Source: Rhynchopus sp. YZ270_cl-10
Lineage: Eukaryota > Euglenozoa > Diplonemea > Diplonemida > Diplonemidae
NCBI GenBank assembly: GCA_964035575.1
Contig: OZ037833.1
Location: 62,001-126,000 of the forward strand
Direction: 5' to 3'
Length of the DNA stretch: 64,000 nucleotides
Under the pieces are notes generated by a model. It did no database searches. It was not told the DNA's origin and saw nothing but the letters and a program-made list of their open reading frames with translations. Both the position numbers and the translations under genes were made by a program. This document shows, in pieces, positions 31,101 through 46,100 of the stretch (positions are counted from its first letter, which is position 1; each line of letters opens with the position of its first letter).

Positions 31101-34100
31101 ACAGGGACTTCGCTGAAGAGGACCGTGAGGAGGACTTCCCATGCCTGAAAAAAAGGGGGGTGGAGTGGGAGATGGGAAACTATGTGGGGAATGTGTGGCA
31201 TACTACACGAAGCGCTTCAGGCTCAATATGCTCAAAGGGCGACCACACCGTGCGGAGAACCCCTGTGATGCAGAACATGGTCGCAAGGAGGACGTAGAAG
31301 GACTGCACAGACTGCATGCATGAGATTGGCGTCTGGCGGGTGAAGATGCGGACGAGGATGTGGTTCGTGAGGAAGTGCTTCGCGAGCGACACGCCCTGCA
31401 GCTCCTCATGCAGAAGCGACTGTTTTGGTGTATATTTTTCACTTTTGCATATATCCACAAAATACATACCAATGGATAAAACGGCATGGCATCCGCACTC
31501 TGCGTCATCAACGCACCTTGAGAATGACTCACTGCCTTCAGCGACGCCCTTCGCAGGACTGGAGAAAAGAGCGACTTTGCTCTGACCCGCGCCCGGTCCA
31601 TCTCTTGCGCCTCATTCTCCGGCTGTGGGAGCATGACCACTTCGGAGACTGGGTTGAAGCGTTCGAGAACTATCGTGAGCAGGTCACCACGGTGTTTGAT
31701 ATCCCATCTGTACGCTGCCCCGCAGCTGAGCAGGAAGAACGCTGCAAAGTATGCTGCCATTGGGATCTCAATAAGCGTCTCGCCGACTGCACCGGGCAGA
31801 TCGCTGAACTGGAACGGCGGGCCCAGAGGCGGCGCATTCGGAAGCAAAGGCACCTCATGCAGCGGCATCACCGCCACCACACCAGTACCCTGCGTCTCGC
31901 ACACCCACCCGCGGTCCGTCACCCCTGCAAGCACGATACCCGCTTGCACCCACACACCTCCAAAAGGGGTGGTAAGCCACCGCACGCATGCCCAAGGCTC
32001 GGTGGCGTTGATCCGCTTCCCAGGCACCTCTGTGATGCTAAGGATGATAGGATGGATGCCAAGATAGTCGACATCGAGCGGCTCTGAGTGCAGCTTGATG
32101 GTGACACTGAAGACAGGGTACTCTGTGCCGTAGTGCAGCGGCGCCTTCTCGTAGACGATGATCTGGATGTCGACGTAGTCGGTCACGTGGAGGTGCTGTG
32201 GTGCCCATTTGTATGTGGTCAAGCTGACCACGATGCGGTTGTAGGAAAGCCCAAAGCGGTCCACCAAGGCCATGGGGTATTCATTGCGGACCATGAGCGG
32301 TGGTGTGACCCTGTGTATGCACAGCTTCGTCGAGGTTGCGTGCAAACAGAAGAACTCCCCAGGGATCGACTCCGCAATGAGCGCAGTCGCAAGCAGGTCC
32401 GTCTGCAGCGTCAGCTTCTCTTCGTACAGAGCGAGCGCGCCGTATTCGAGACCGCCCAAACCGGCAGGTTTGCTGTGGACAGATTCGTGGAGGAGGTTCA
32501 TCACTGCGACAAGGTCCTGCGCGGAGGAGGATGTGAGGCGTGTCAGGTTTGCAGAGAAGCTTGCGTTCTGGTGTGCGCCGCACAGAAAGTCAAAAAGATC
32601 GATCTGGCGCTCCAGGGAGATCCTGCTTAGAGGTGCCTCAGCGGCAGAGCGCACGACCTGGGAGAGCATCGTTGTCACCATCGTTGTGGGGCGTGTCAGA
32701 CGCCCATCCACAACACTGTCCAGCAGCGCCCCAAGGAGAAGCGCATTCGTGTCGGACGTGGCCCCCGCAGCTTGCAGAAGCTGTCTTCCGTGAGTCTGTG
32801 TCAGTGCGTCCTGCTTCCCTTTCAGACTCACCGCACGCAGCGCAGTTGACACACCCAAAGTCAAAGCCTCGCCCGTCAAACTCGCAGGATTCGCTGCAAC
32901 ATTCGATATCGCGCTCTGTATCGCACCCTGCGTCAGACGTTCCGAAGCGACCTGCAGACTGACCTCAACCCTTTGGCCTTCTCCGTAAGAGTCGTAGATG
33001 ATCAGAACGAAGACCACTGTCGCCGTGCGGACGACGTGCGGTGCGGTCACTGTGAACGACGACGACAACACAGGGGAAGGTGTCATGAGTCTGCTCACGC
33101 CCTCCTCTGCGTAGCTGTAGGAGTAGTACAATGCCGTGGTGTCGCGCCACCCACCACCCGACAACACGACAGTGTCGCGTCCACCCTGCACCGCTGTGCC
33201 CTTCGCAAGGCCGGGAGGCCCTGCAACAGTGAAGGATCCGCCCACAGGTGGCATGTTGATCGTGACGACGCACTTCGCAACACCGTCGCGTTTGTACCCA
33301 GGCGCAGTGACGTTCAGCTGAAACGTGTACACGCCCTCAAGGCTGTACGGCGCTATCGCAAGGTGGCGGCGTCTGTCGCCCAGGATTGTTGTGCTCAGCT
33401 CCACAGGACGCCCGCCGCTGACCGTCCACAGGAACTTCAACGTCCCCTGCGGTGCGCGCGACAGCACCTTCCCGAGAACCTGCAGCTTCGTGGAGGGGTT
33501 GTGCAGGCCGGTCGGCAGAGGCAGCCAGATGCCTTCAGTGCGCTGTTTGCTGATCTTCAGGATCTCCACCACCGGGAAGTCGTCCAAGTCTATAGAGATG
33601 ACCAGGTGGTACGGCGGCGACACGACATCCCTTTTCGACACCACCAAGGAGAACCTGAAGCGTCCAGCCGGCAGCACCTTCGTGCCTGTCTCGACATCCC
33701 ATACATGCGGGGTAGGCTTCTGCGACTTCGGGCTGCCACACACCTTCCGCGTGCCGGTGCTGTCGCAGGAGAAGGGACGGCCGCTCAGCTCAAAGGTCCC
33801 ACCACAGCCCTTATCGACCCACACCCCACCACCAGGCTCGCCACCGAAGGAGTCGCCCTCCACGCAGGTGCCGCTGTGTGTCGAGGCGAGCGAAGGGTTG
33901 AAGGGGTGTGGTGCACCCACAATGCAGTCGCCTTGTGCGTCCAGCGTGCACACCGCCCAGGTGTAGGTGAGCGTGCCCGGCATTTCGTTCGGGTCGTACG
34001 ACTGCGATCCATCGAGACAGAGGTGGCAGCCCGACGGTGGCGGCAGGGCAGGCAGCATCCTCTCGCCTCCACCTAGCACTGCAACCATGGGCTCGGGCAC

Positions 34101-37100
34101 GACGTTGACCGTCACTAATACTGAGGTGCTCACGGATGGGTTCGAAATGGACCCTGCGGTCACCTTGTAGACGTACGTCACACCCACGGTCAAGGAGAAC
34201 GGCGCAAGAACCAGAGTGTCTGTGGTTCCCCCTGTCCCTAGGGTGGCGGACGCAGGCGTGACTACCTCCCACTGGAAGCGCATATCCTGCAGCTCTGCTA
34301 GGGTGGGTGTTGTAGCATTGCCCGAAGCACTGCACGTGGCAGGCCCACCCTCGACAAGGAGCTGTGTGTTCTGGAAACGTTTGACCTCACGCACCAAAGG
34401 ACCAACGACCTTGAGACGGAAGTACGGTGGGGTGTCCACCTGCACAACAGCCTGCTTGCTGCGGACACTGCCAAACGCGTCGACAGCCTCAAGCGTGAAG
34501 GTCAACGTGCCCACAGGGACCAATGATGCTGGCAACGTCACCGCAAGCACCGTCACGTTCGCAAGGTGTGCCTGCAGGTCTGCGAATTCGATAACATCGG
34601 CTGCCGCCATCGTGGTGGTGTCAGCAGCAACGCTCCACGTGTACAGCGGTGCGGTGGGTACAGTGTGTGTGGAGGCAAGGCCGTCGAGGAGGAGGTCCTC
34701 ACAGAGGCCTATCACGGCAGGTGCGAAGAGCATGACAGAGGGCACGCTTGTGATGCCGCCCGCAACAGGCTTCGCAAGGGTGTGGTCGTTCGCACCGCAG
34801 TTCGCAAACGCCGCAGAGCACGTCATGTCGCGCACGGTGCCCGCACTCACGCCAATAACGTCGCCAGGTCGGACAGAGTAGCCGCTCCCAAGCCTGATGA
34901 CAAGGACAGTCTGTGTGTCCCACACACACTCTGCAGCGCTGCCAAAGCTGGCTGCAGTGGCGGCGTCGAAGAACAGAGCGCAGTCGCGTATCGACGTCGG
35001 CGCTGTCGGCAGCGACGCAATGTACGCAGCACCGCTGTCGGTGGCGCGTGCGAAGGTGAATGTGATCGCGTCGCCAGTTGCCTTGATCGCCACGACTGGG
35101 CCGTTGTTGATACGGGACGTGTCCGCCAGGTACGTCGTTTCTGTTGTCACCGGCGCAGAAAGACTCTGGGATGTCGCAACAAGGGAGATCGTCACAGAAC
35201 CGCGGAACTGCTTGCTGATGTCGACGATGGTGCTGAAGTGGAGCACGTCCTCGCTCGTCATGTCGCCAAAGCGGCACAGCAGCGCTTTCTGGAACTGAAG
35301 CAACGGGTCCAGTACTGTGCACAGTGTGCTGTTGACACTGAGGATACCTACCTTCCCTGCGGTGGTGATGTTCAGGCGCACTTCTGGGGCAACAAGCAGC
35401 GTACGCGACGTTGTGATGCGCAGCGTGTGCACGTACTCCGCAGTGAACTGTGCATACGTCCCACCAGGGTTCGTCGTGGCCACAGACAACACGGGTGCCG
35501 ACACTTGGTAGTCCTCTTGACGCGTGGACGGCGGGATGTTCGTACCCGAGAGCGTCGCCGTCACAGACGTGTTGCCAACGAAGCTTCTGTTGTGGTCGAC
35601 GTTGATGTCCATGAGCACTCTCTCCCCAGGGGAAATGTCACGCGACAGACACCGCAGCCGTGAGTCAGAGACGGGCACACAGAAGAGCGGGTAGCTCGTC
35701 AGCACAAAGCCCACCGTGTCCACCATCACCGAGGCATCGCCAATCCACGACAGGCCGTAGTTGTCCAGACTGAAGAAGTACGCCCGCGACGCTGTGTACG
35801 CACCGTCGCTGTTGTTATAGCCCCCAGAGCTGAAGCCAAACGCAGGTTGCACAATAGGCATTTCGACCCGGTAGGTCCGCACATCGTTGAGGCTGTTGTG
35901 CGGGAAGAACGCCTGCACGTCAAGTACAGAGACGCCAAACGCGCCTCGCGGCAGGTACAGCAGCAACGGCAGGCGCAGCACGTTGTCGACCGCAGGCATC
36001 ATTGTGCAGTTCATCCCACTCGGTGTATCCACGCAACCAGGCGGCACTGCGACACTGAGTACTTCAGTGAAGCCCACCGCCAACGCCGCAACCTCCAAAG
36101 GAACCTGCCCGACATTCGTGATGACCACATGCACGGTCACGTTATACCCTGTGACCAGTGTTGGTGGCGTGTCCAACGTCACATCCCCGTCACGTGTCTG
36201 GGTGACACAGTACTGTGCGTCCGCCATGCAGCCAAAGACAGACACCGGCGGGTACTGCACTGCTGTTGCGTTTGGGTTGCTCGGGTTCGGCAGGTTGACG
36301 TGAACGACGTCGGCAGTGAGGCGCACATCTTTGGATGGCGGAGAATCGACGAAGACACCAAACCTGAAGTCGTTCAGCACACCAGAGACAACACCGTTGA
36401 ATGCACAGGACACCTGCAAAAGGGCAGGTGGTGCAGACAGCCTCTTGCACCCGGCAGGCATCTCGACAATGGTAGAGCCCTCTGTGGTGGCGAGGCTCAC
36501 CTCCACTCTGTCGAAGTAGATGTTCCGCACGTTGAGGATGTAGTGTGCAGTGTGGCCGTACCGCGGTATGTCAAGTGCGTGGAAGGTTGCGTACAGCCCG
36601 TCCTGCTCGAGCGCCACCTTCTGCACGTGTCTGTTGTTCCCTAAGGGCGGAACGGTGCCGAAGTTGCCAAGGTTCGTTTTATCCATTACATAGCTGTCCG
36701 TCACGAAGGTGAGATGCTGTGCGAGCCCTGCATTCACCCAGGCAAGACCGCCAAGCTGCACTGGTTGTGAGTCCGGTGGCACATCTACGGCCCTGCACAC
36801 AATCTCGAAGCTCGTGAAGTGGCAGCCCTGCTGCAGCGCTATCCCCGAGAGCGAGTTGTGCACCATCTGAAGCGCACTGCTCACACCCTCCCAGGTTTCG
36901 ACACCTATGGTGCCCCACACATTGCGTGGGTCTGCGTACGTGAGCTTCTGCAGTGCCGCCAGGTCGCCGTGCACCTTGAGCGACACGTACGCAGACATGT
37001 ATGAAGGTCCGTGGTTGCGCACCTCCACTGTGAACGGGAACTGTTCCCCACGTTTCGCATAGTCGCGGAACTGCGTTGTGACCTCGATGTCGCCTAGCTG

Positions 37101-40100
37101 CACAGCAAAGGGGCGTGTGTTGCTGAAGGCGACAGTCTCGTTGGAGCCTTCTCCTCTGTTGTTGATGACACCCGACACCGCGATCTGCACAGACCCTTGG
37201 AACGTGCTGTTCACAGCTACTTCGATGCGGACGTCGCTTTGCGAGTGAGGCGCGACGTCGCCAAACCAGCAGAAGTACGCATTCGAGATCTGAGGGTGCA
37301 CAATGCACTCTGATGGCGGTGTGGCTGCCAGCACCCCTCCGCTGCTCGCAGTCACAGTGCCGTTCCCTGCTTGCACCCACCCCTCGCCGTTGTTCACAAG
37401 GGACGCTGCGAAAGGCGTCGAAAAGCCTGCACTCAACGTCGCCAGGTCGCGCGAGCTCCCCGTCACCACAGGCGGTGTGAGGGCGAAGCGAATCGAGTCT
37501 GCGTTGTTCGACATGTTTGTGTCGGTGTTCCCGAGCGTCGCAGACATGCGCACCCCACACATCACCTCAGCACCGCGTGAAGGCGTGTAGAGGAACTCCA
37601 GAGTCAGTGCCGCACCTGTCGCGATGTCACCCACAGTGCATGTCATCAGGTTTCGGTCCGCACTTTCCGCACACCCGCTAGCGACAGAGGCAGGAGCTGA
37701 GAAGGAGCCAGGCTGCCCCACAAGCGCCACCTGCACTGCACCCGCTGGGTACGCACCGTTGTTCACGAGGGAGACTGTGATCGGGAGAGCGATACCAGCA
37801 CGCGCTGTGTACGTGGAGGAGGACAGCGACGCAACGACCTCGCCAGACGCGATCGGGATAACAAAGAACGAGCGCAGCAGAACGTTCGACGGTGTGTGCA
37901 GCTCAATAATGTCGGACCAGAACTGCACAGAGGGCGCCGACGCAGCTGTTCTGATCTGCAGCTGCGTGGTGGTGTTCATCACGCCGGTAAGCTCGCCCAC
38001 CTCGCATCGCGACCACACAGAGGAGTGCAGCGTGCACGACCGAGGAAGTGGCAGAATGAAATCCGCACCACTGATGGTCACATCCACAGCTACGCTCGTC
38101 AGCTTCACAGACGCGACATCGGACATCACTGTCACATTGATGACCGAGTCTGTGTCCGCCGTGAACACGGTGGTATTGTGAAACTGTGTGTAGTACTCCC
38201 CGCCCACGTTGCTTAGCGTCTGCAGCGCAACGTTGTTCGAGGTTGTAGTCTCAAGCGTGCCTGTAGTCATGACAGCTGTCAGCTGCATCGCACCACCTGC
38301 CTGCAGTGTTGACCCTGTCATAATCGCGAACGTCGTTGATGCCAGCGGCGCTAACTCCGCAACTGTGCACACAATGGACGACGTGTTGTACTCACCCACA
38401 CACCCGGACGGGAACATGACTATGAACGCGTCAGCAGCAGACACCTTTACCTCTATCTGCGACGCCCACGCAAGAGAAGACTCGGACGTCACGGCCACAG
38501 CGAAGGTGCACGTCCCCGCACGCTTGCACTCCGCGTCGGACGTGCCCACAGCAACAGACACATCGCCCGGGTCCAATGCAATGGTCGGGTTCGCGTACTG
38601 CACGGTGAAGTCGCCCTGCAGAGAGATGGTGCTTGAGATGGTCGGCAGCGTCACTGCGTCGCGTGGGACCGACAGCTCGAAGGTCCCCACCGCCCTGTTG
38701 CCTGCACCGTAGAGCACGTCGCCCACATCACAGGTCCAGACGTTCGTACCTAGCACATCTGCTGTGCACGCATGCTGGCCTCCTGGTGTAAGTTGCAACT
38801 TCCCCACTGTCAACGTGAACATCAGATTGAACGCGATGGACCCCTCCTGCGTGTTTGTGATGGCATACGAAAACTGGTGCGTCTGTCCGTTGTGCACCAA
38901 GGCAGGGCCGGTCACGGAGACATCGAGAACGGGGGTGCGCGTCACGGCGCTGAAAGTGTCGACGTTGTTCGTTGTGACTGCCTCTGCGGACAGCGTAGTA
39001 ACCTCTGCTGTCATGTTGATGCCGAGAGGCACGTCCACAAGGGGCACGTACACCTGCATGTGCACCTGCACGGTGTCGCCTGGGACAATGCTGCCTGCGC
39101 TGCAGAACACAGAGTTCGTCTGCGCCTGATGCGTGCACGACACACCTGTAGGGACAAAGGACGGCGCACGCAGTACTCCGCCCACCACAGAGAAGGTGAC
39201 ATTTGTCCCATGGGTTGTGTAGCTGCCTGCGCTCTTCACCGCAACGTACATGGTAGTGGTACCGCCCACAGGCATCGTCGCGACACCCGAGATCGCAACC
39301 GTTGCGTCTGCGTACGGCACCGCCACCAGTGTCGCCACCTTCAGGTACACCCCTGTAGGCTTGTCCGCATGGTAGCACACAGAGAACGGTGTGCTCGAGG
39401 TGATCTCGTTGCTGTACACCACAGACGCAACTGTCCCTGTTTGGTCGACTGAACCGACAGTGCGTTCGTAAAGGTTTGGCGAGGCGCAAGGGTTGCTGCC
39501 GTTGTCGGTCGTGATGAACACTGTATCGGACACCTGCAGAAGCGACCCATGGAACGAAATCGTCAAAGCACTGCCAATCAGCGGCGGGTCCGGGCTGAAC
39601 TGCACGTAGTCAATCCCACCGGTCATCTGCAGGGGCAGGCCGACGTGGTGCCACCCTGCTAGGGGCGTGTACGCACAGAGCTCGATCCGGCCTGCCTTGA
39701 ACACGGAGATGACACCGATGGCCACGTTGTCCGGCTCCGAGGCAGGCTTCGTCACCAACACCTCAGTGCCCGTACCACACTCACCCAGGGCTGGTGCCCA
39801 TTCCAAGAGAATGTCGTGTGTGTCGCTTGGTGTCAGCCCGCCCCACTCACCCTTCAGTGCGACCTGTATGGGCTCGCCTGCGATGGGGTTTGCAGGGAGC
39901 ACTTCGTAGTCCGTCGCACCCGACTCGAGGACAAGCAGGTAGGAGGAGTTCATGGAACGCCAGCCGTTCCCTGCGTCCTTGTGGCGGAAGCACACACTGT
40001 ACTCACCGGGCGCACTGGGCGCGTTTGTCACCAAAGTCGGCATCGTGAACTGCTGGATGACAAAGTGCGACTGTTGTGTGCACGGCGCCCCAGCAGGCAC

Positions 40101-43100
40101 AATGTTGATATATTCGTCGAGCCCCAACCCAAGGTCACCACCGATGAAGTCAAGAACCATCTGCGAGCCCTTCACAACAGCAGTCGGGTGGAAGGCAGTG
40201 GGGTACGACACGATGTCCTTTGTGTTCCCGAAGGCGTGCCACTGCTGGCGGTCGACCGAGAAGCAGATGGACGCAGACATGGTCGCGGTGAAGGTCATCT
40301 GGGAACGCACCCAACGGTCTGAGCGCACCTCATCCACAGCGCGTGCGTTGGCTTCTGCGTCGTTCTCGCACGTCTGCGTTGCGCTCACATGAGAGATGCG
40401 GCTCGATGCCTCTAAGCCCTCCTGCATGAAGCCTATCCCCGCAACCATAAACGTCACAGGCTCCTGCGTCACGATGTCTGTCGGGTAGTACAAATAGTCC
40501 ACTGCACGCCGCCGGTTCACAGTCAAGAAGGGGCTCACCGCCTGCCACGTACCACTGTTCTGCAGATAGCACAGCGCCACGCCTGCGTACATACCCGTAA
40601 ACTTCGCACCTGTCACGGTGATGGTTGTAGCAGACGTCGTCTGGATGCTGGTGAACGGTTCAACAGGTGTGACGGTGCCGTCGCTTCCTGGGCAGGAGCC
40701 TGAGAGCGACCATGTTACCTTGTCTGTGGAGCTCAGGTTTGTGCCGTAGAAGTTCACCGCAAGCGCTGTGTCTGCGAAGGCTTCGCCGTCGACGAGGTTC
40801 GTGACTGCGTATGAGGAGACACCGAAGTTCAGGATCTGGACGTCGCCAATGGCACCCCACGCAGTGTCGCGGAACTTGTAGCACACGGAGACTGCGAGGG
40901 ACGGAAGGTTCAAGTCTGCGATGGGAGCCGTGTCGCTCGGCTCTGTGACAAATGCTTCGCCGATGATGCTCGTCGCAGTGCAGTTTTGGTAGTCGTACAC
41001 ATACCCGTAGCGGTCTGCACCGTACTCCCCTGAGAGGTACGAGCCGCCAACAAACGTAGCCCGCACGTTCGACTGCTGCACCGCTAGCCCCGGAGAGACG
41101 CTTGTCGGGAGTTGTGTGACGTTGAACGTCCCCCCGACCTGGTGCCACACCATCCCCGCACTGCCAGAGAGCCTCACACAGACACGCATCACCCCTGGCG
41201 AAGGTGCAATAATGACGCCAGTTCTGCCACTGTGCCCACCCCCGTAGAGCGACAGCAGCGGTGTCTGCCAGTGGCTGAACGGCGCTTCCGTGTGGCAGTC
41301 AAGGCTGCTGTCCAACACAGCCACCATATCCTGCAGTGCCGTCTGCGGGAGGCCCTCCCCATGGAATGTAACAGCACGTGGCCGGGAGGCAACGAGGTTA
41401 GCAAGACCTACCACAGTGTGGACGCCACGCACAACAGGCACGGTGCCAACCTTCAGCCACTGCCCCGTGTACGCATCGGGCAACGTGCGGTGCACCTTGT
41501 AGCAGAGCTCGACCCCAGGCACGTAGGACGCGAGAAGCGAGCAGCGTCCGTAAGAGCTGTTCGTCAGTGTCGGGTGTGCGAAGTGTGTTGCGTTGTCGAA
41601 TTGCATGTACGCCTCGTGCACGGTGGCGCAGTCGGCATAGAGCGGCACCAGGAGACATATGTCAGTCGACACTGCTGTGTCTGCAGAGTACGAGAGGCCC
41701 TGTCCCCACAGCTCAAAGGTCACCGTCGTGCTCTCTACCACGATGTTGTGGCTAGCAGAGAAGCTAAGCACCTTCGGCTGAATGACCTGCAGCGGTGCAC
41801 CGACCTTCATCCACGGCGCAGTCGAGTGGCGCCTGTAGCAGATGTCGATGTCGCTTGCAATGCTGACGGTGATATCCGCAGCAACGTGTGTGCTGTTCAG
41901 CAGCGCCGCAGACACAGCAAACTGCGCTGAGCACGGACTCGGCGTCGGCACCCACGCGATCTGCGGAGGGAGGGTCTCAAGCACTGTGCCCACAGCCTCC
42001 ACCACAACGGTCAACGCCTTCTCCACAAACGGCTGCGAGGCAGTGCTGTACGATGCAGCGCCTAAGCTGTGCACGAGGAACGTGCCCGGCAGCATCTTCC
42101 ACGGAAACGTCTTGTACTTGTAGCACAGCTGGTAGGTGCCCGTCGTCGTAGGCAGCCACAGAGGCACCACCGGCAGGTCTGCTGCTGCCTGCAGGAACTG
42201 CGCCTTGACCGACGCGCACGTATCGCCAGACGGCACCAATGCAGCACGGTCCTCTGCTGTCGTCGAGAGACGTTCCCCACCTGTGAACACAACACGCGTC
42301 CGCACACCAGCAGTGCCGTTTGTGGGGAAGAAGCCTTTCGGGAGTTCGATGACACCTACTTCGGATCCGACTTGGTGCCAACGACCCTTTTGTGCCTTGA
42401 AGCACATGATGTATGCACCTGGGTTGAAGAAGGTCAGAGACCCGTACGCGACGGAGTGGTTGGCTGCGACACGCGACACGGCGGTTGCGGTGAACCTTGT
42501 GGTCTCAGCATCGCACACCTGCCCAGCCACCCACGCAAAGATGTGCTCAGCAGGATGCAGCGGGTCGAAGCCGTAGCCCTCGAAGGTGACGTTCATCGCC
42601 TGCCGCACTGCAGGGTCTGGGTACTGCAGCGCAAAGGCGGACGCAGAGGCGATGACTGTGAAGGTCTCCCCCACAGGGACGTACACACCACAGCCCGACG
42701 CTGCGTAGCACAGCTGGTACGTCCCGATGGTACCCGGTGTCCACCGTGTGAAGGTGCTGTTCGCGTTGTTCTGGATGACCGCAAGCGAGCTCGACACCGT
42801 ACCTACACAGCCAAAGGCCGTCTGAGGCTCGATCCGCATGATCTCCACACGGTCCGCCTGCGTCAGCCCTGCACCAGCAAAGCTGAGAGTCACCTGCCTC
42901 CCAAGGGTCAGACCCAACGCAACGGTGACGTCAGAGGTGAAGTGCGTCGCCCCACCACGCACGGCCCCTGCACAGTCCCACCGCGCGGTCAGTGCCTCAT
43001 CCGTCACAGAGTACTGCGTCACGTTCTGCCACAGCTCCGTGGACGCAAACCGGTAGCACAGCATCAGTGCCTGCGCAGGGCCTACCCGCGACAGGTCGAA

Positions 43101-46100
43101 CGAAGCATATGACGAACGCGCATTGTCCGCAACACGCACCTGTGTAGGGGTCAGGTACTGTGCACCGCCCAGCACACCAGAGGTGACACCGCATGTGTAG
43201 CCCAGGAACAGCACGACACCGTCTGCAGCCTGCATGCCGCTGCCACCTACCAGCTCAATGTGCACGTTGGAACGAGGCAGCACAAACGGCAACGCTGGTG
43301 ACCCTGTTACCGGGTACTTCCTCACAAGAAATGGTGGGTCCAGTGTCTGCGTGATGCCGTAGACAGACGACGAGTAGCAGAGCCTGTGCAGGCCGGAGGT
43401 GTTGTACTGCAGTGTGTCGTCGTGCGGTGTGTTGACTGTGAACTGCAGTGTCTTGTGGTTCACGTACACTGCGGTTGCTACTGCAGTGCAGGCGGCACCG
43501 TCGAGCGCCCACCCCACAAGGTCCGATGGGGAGAAGAAGTTCCCGTACAGCGTCGCCACAGAAGACGGCGACGCGTCTGTGTACTGCACATGTGTGCGGT
43601 ACGGGTTCGACCCCTCCGCAGGGTCTGTCGAGTCGTCCCACAGCAGCTGCTCCTTGTCGAAGTGGTACCCCTTCGCACCTGCAGCCACTGCGCTGAAGTA
43701 CGGCAGTTTCACCCAGCTCGCATTGTGCCGGTAGCACACATCCCACTCGCCCTCCTTCGCCACCGTCGCAGTGAACACATGCATCGTCGTCGAGGCAGTG
43801 CTGCTCACAGTCCACGCCGTCTCCCTACCAGGACAGTGTTCCCCTCTCCTGACGTGCGACACAACAGACGCGTCCACGCCAGAAGTCAGATCCGTCCCCG
43901 TAATGGTGAACGTCGTCGTCACGCCGGTCCGCAGGTGGCTTGGGGACAGCGTTCGTAGGTACGGCCCCACCCGCACAACGCTTATGCGGGCGAGGTACTC
44001 CCACCCACGGTCGCGGTGTTGGTAGCACAGCAGCACCTCTGGGGTCGAGGCAAGCACCGTGACGTCGAAGCTGATGGTGCCCTGCGTCAGATGCGTCACG
44101 TTCCCGAGGCTGGACGCGTACGCACCCTTCTCTGCGTAGGGGCGGTACCCTGCGTCCTGCCAGGCGCCACGCAGGCTGTGCCCTTCTGTTGCGAAGACGT
44201 TCTGCGCAGCAAGAACACACGCATCACCACTGCGCACCTGTGCACTCGAGTACACATCCTCGACCCACAGCAGCGAGTCGTTCGGCATCATATGCTGTGC
44301 ATCGCGAAGTGTGATCTCCGTCGCCACACCACGCGCAACGCTTGTCGGCGCTACGTCACGTGGCAGCTGTGCCACCCTGAGCAGGTCACCTACTTGGTAC
44401 CAGACGGACGCACCCCAGTGCAGACAGACCAGGTAGTCACCTGGGTTGCGGAAGCGCCACCAGAACATAGCCATTGAGGAGTTTGCAGCAAGCAGCACTT
44501 CAGAGGCAAACGGCAGTGTGATGTTCGAGCACGTCTGCACCACTGCGGGCGCCACCACTACTGCATGCGGGTTGCCACGCGGCGTGGTGCTGAGACGCGA
44601 GCCGTTCACTTCAATGCGGACGGCGTCGTCGGAGACGACAGCGTTGCGTGGGTACGTCAGGTACGACATCGAGACGATCACAGACGGCAGGAGGTACACC
44701 GCACCCGAGGAGTTGTAGCAGAGACTGATGTCCGTGTCGCTGGGAAGGTCCGCAATCGCGACTGTCCCTGCAGTGCTGCTGCTGATGCGCACTGCGTACG
44801 TGTTGTCGTTGCTTTCGAGCGTCTTGTTCAGACAGTCCTCACCAGAACGCACCCAGGTCACGCTGTCCGACGTCTCCATCCCATACCCGGTAACGGTCAC
44901 CTGCGTTGGCGGCCACTTCGTTGCGGGGTGCGGTGTGTACGTGAAGTTGTGGCCACCCTTCTTAAAAACCTCCACGGTCTTCCCGACCTTGATCCATTCA
45001 GGCGACTTTGTGTTGACCTCATCCAGCACTGCCACACAGATATCGACTTTCGTACTGTCCCGCGCTGTCGTCACCGGTACAAGCAGGTCCACGACACCCT
45101 TACACAGCCCTGCAGTAGACGGACACACACCTGTCCACGACAGCGTCTGCTCGACAGGAGGCACGCACAGTGCACCCTCCGAGACGTAGCCAGCCTTTGC
45201 TACACCACCAAACGCCTTACCGGTAAACGCAACAGAAAACGGTGCACCCATCAACGGAGTATCAGTGGACAGCACATAGTCTGAGGCACCGCCTGGGGCC
45301 ACTGTCAACACGGCCACCCTCTGCCAGGCCGTCGCTTTGTACTTATAGCATGTGTAGTACGTGCCAGGCTGCAACGCAATGGTGACCTGCACTGTGGGGA
45401 CTGGGTCGACTGTCGCAAAGCCCCCATACAGAAGCGGTGTGGCGCATGATGTGTTCGACAGTGCAATGCCCCAGATGTCGGCAGAGGCAAGGCTGAGCCC
45501 GCCGCTGTACGACAGCTCCATGCTGCTGTCCTGCACCACTGTCGGCGGGTGCGACTCACTCGGAAGACGCGCCACCACGTACACATCACCAACCTGCAGC
45601 CAGCTCCGGTCAACCACTTTGTAGCACACTGTGTACGCACCTTCGCCCATCAGTGCCAACCCGCTGGATTTCTCTGCAGATATCACGACGTCGACTGCGG
45701 TGCCGTCTGTGGAGGACAACGCTTCGCACACAGCAGGCGCCTTGACGAAGGCAAAGCGATCGCTCCCTGGCGTCTCTGTCAGCCCACCGCCGGAGAAGAA
45801 GAACCGCACGTTGGTCCCCGCTGCAGGGTCTGTTGGGTCTGTGGTGTACGACACGGCACGTCTCTGCACTGTCACCCAGCTCGCCTCTATCGTCTGCACA
45901 GTCGCGTTGAAGTACACACAGAGCTTGTACTCTGCCTCTGCAGGCAGCGTTAACGTTGCGTACATCAGCTCCTCGGTGGTAGGGACTGTGACGGCAGAGG
46001 CGACGGATGTGCCCGCAGAGCACGCCTCCTGCCAGGTCATGTCTGTCGGGCTCCGCTGCACTGCGTACAGGTCGTGCCCCTTCTCAGAAGAGAAGCCTTT

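Noticed and set aside
34566-35663. 365-codon plus-strand frame, and many similar ones opposite the giant gene
   Set aside because: All lie antisense to the repeat-bearing minus frame and lack domains; they follow from codon bias.
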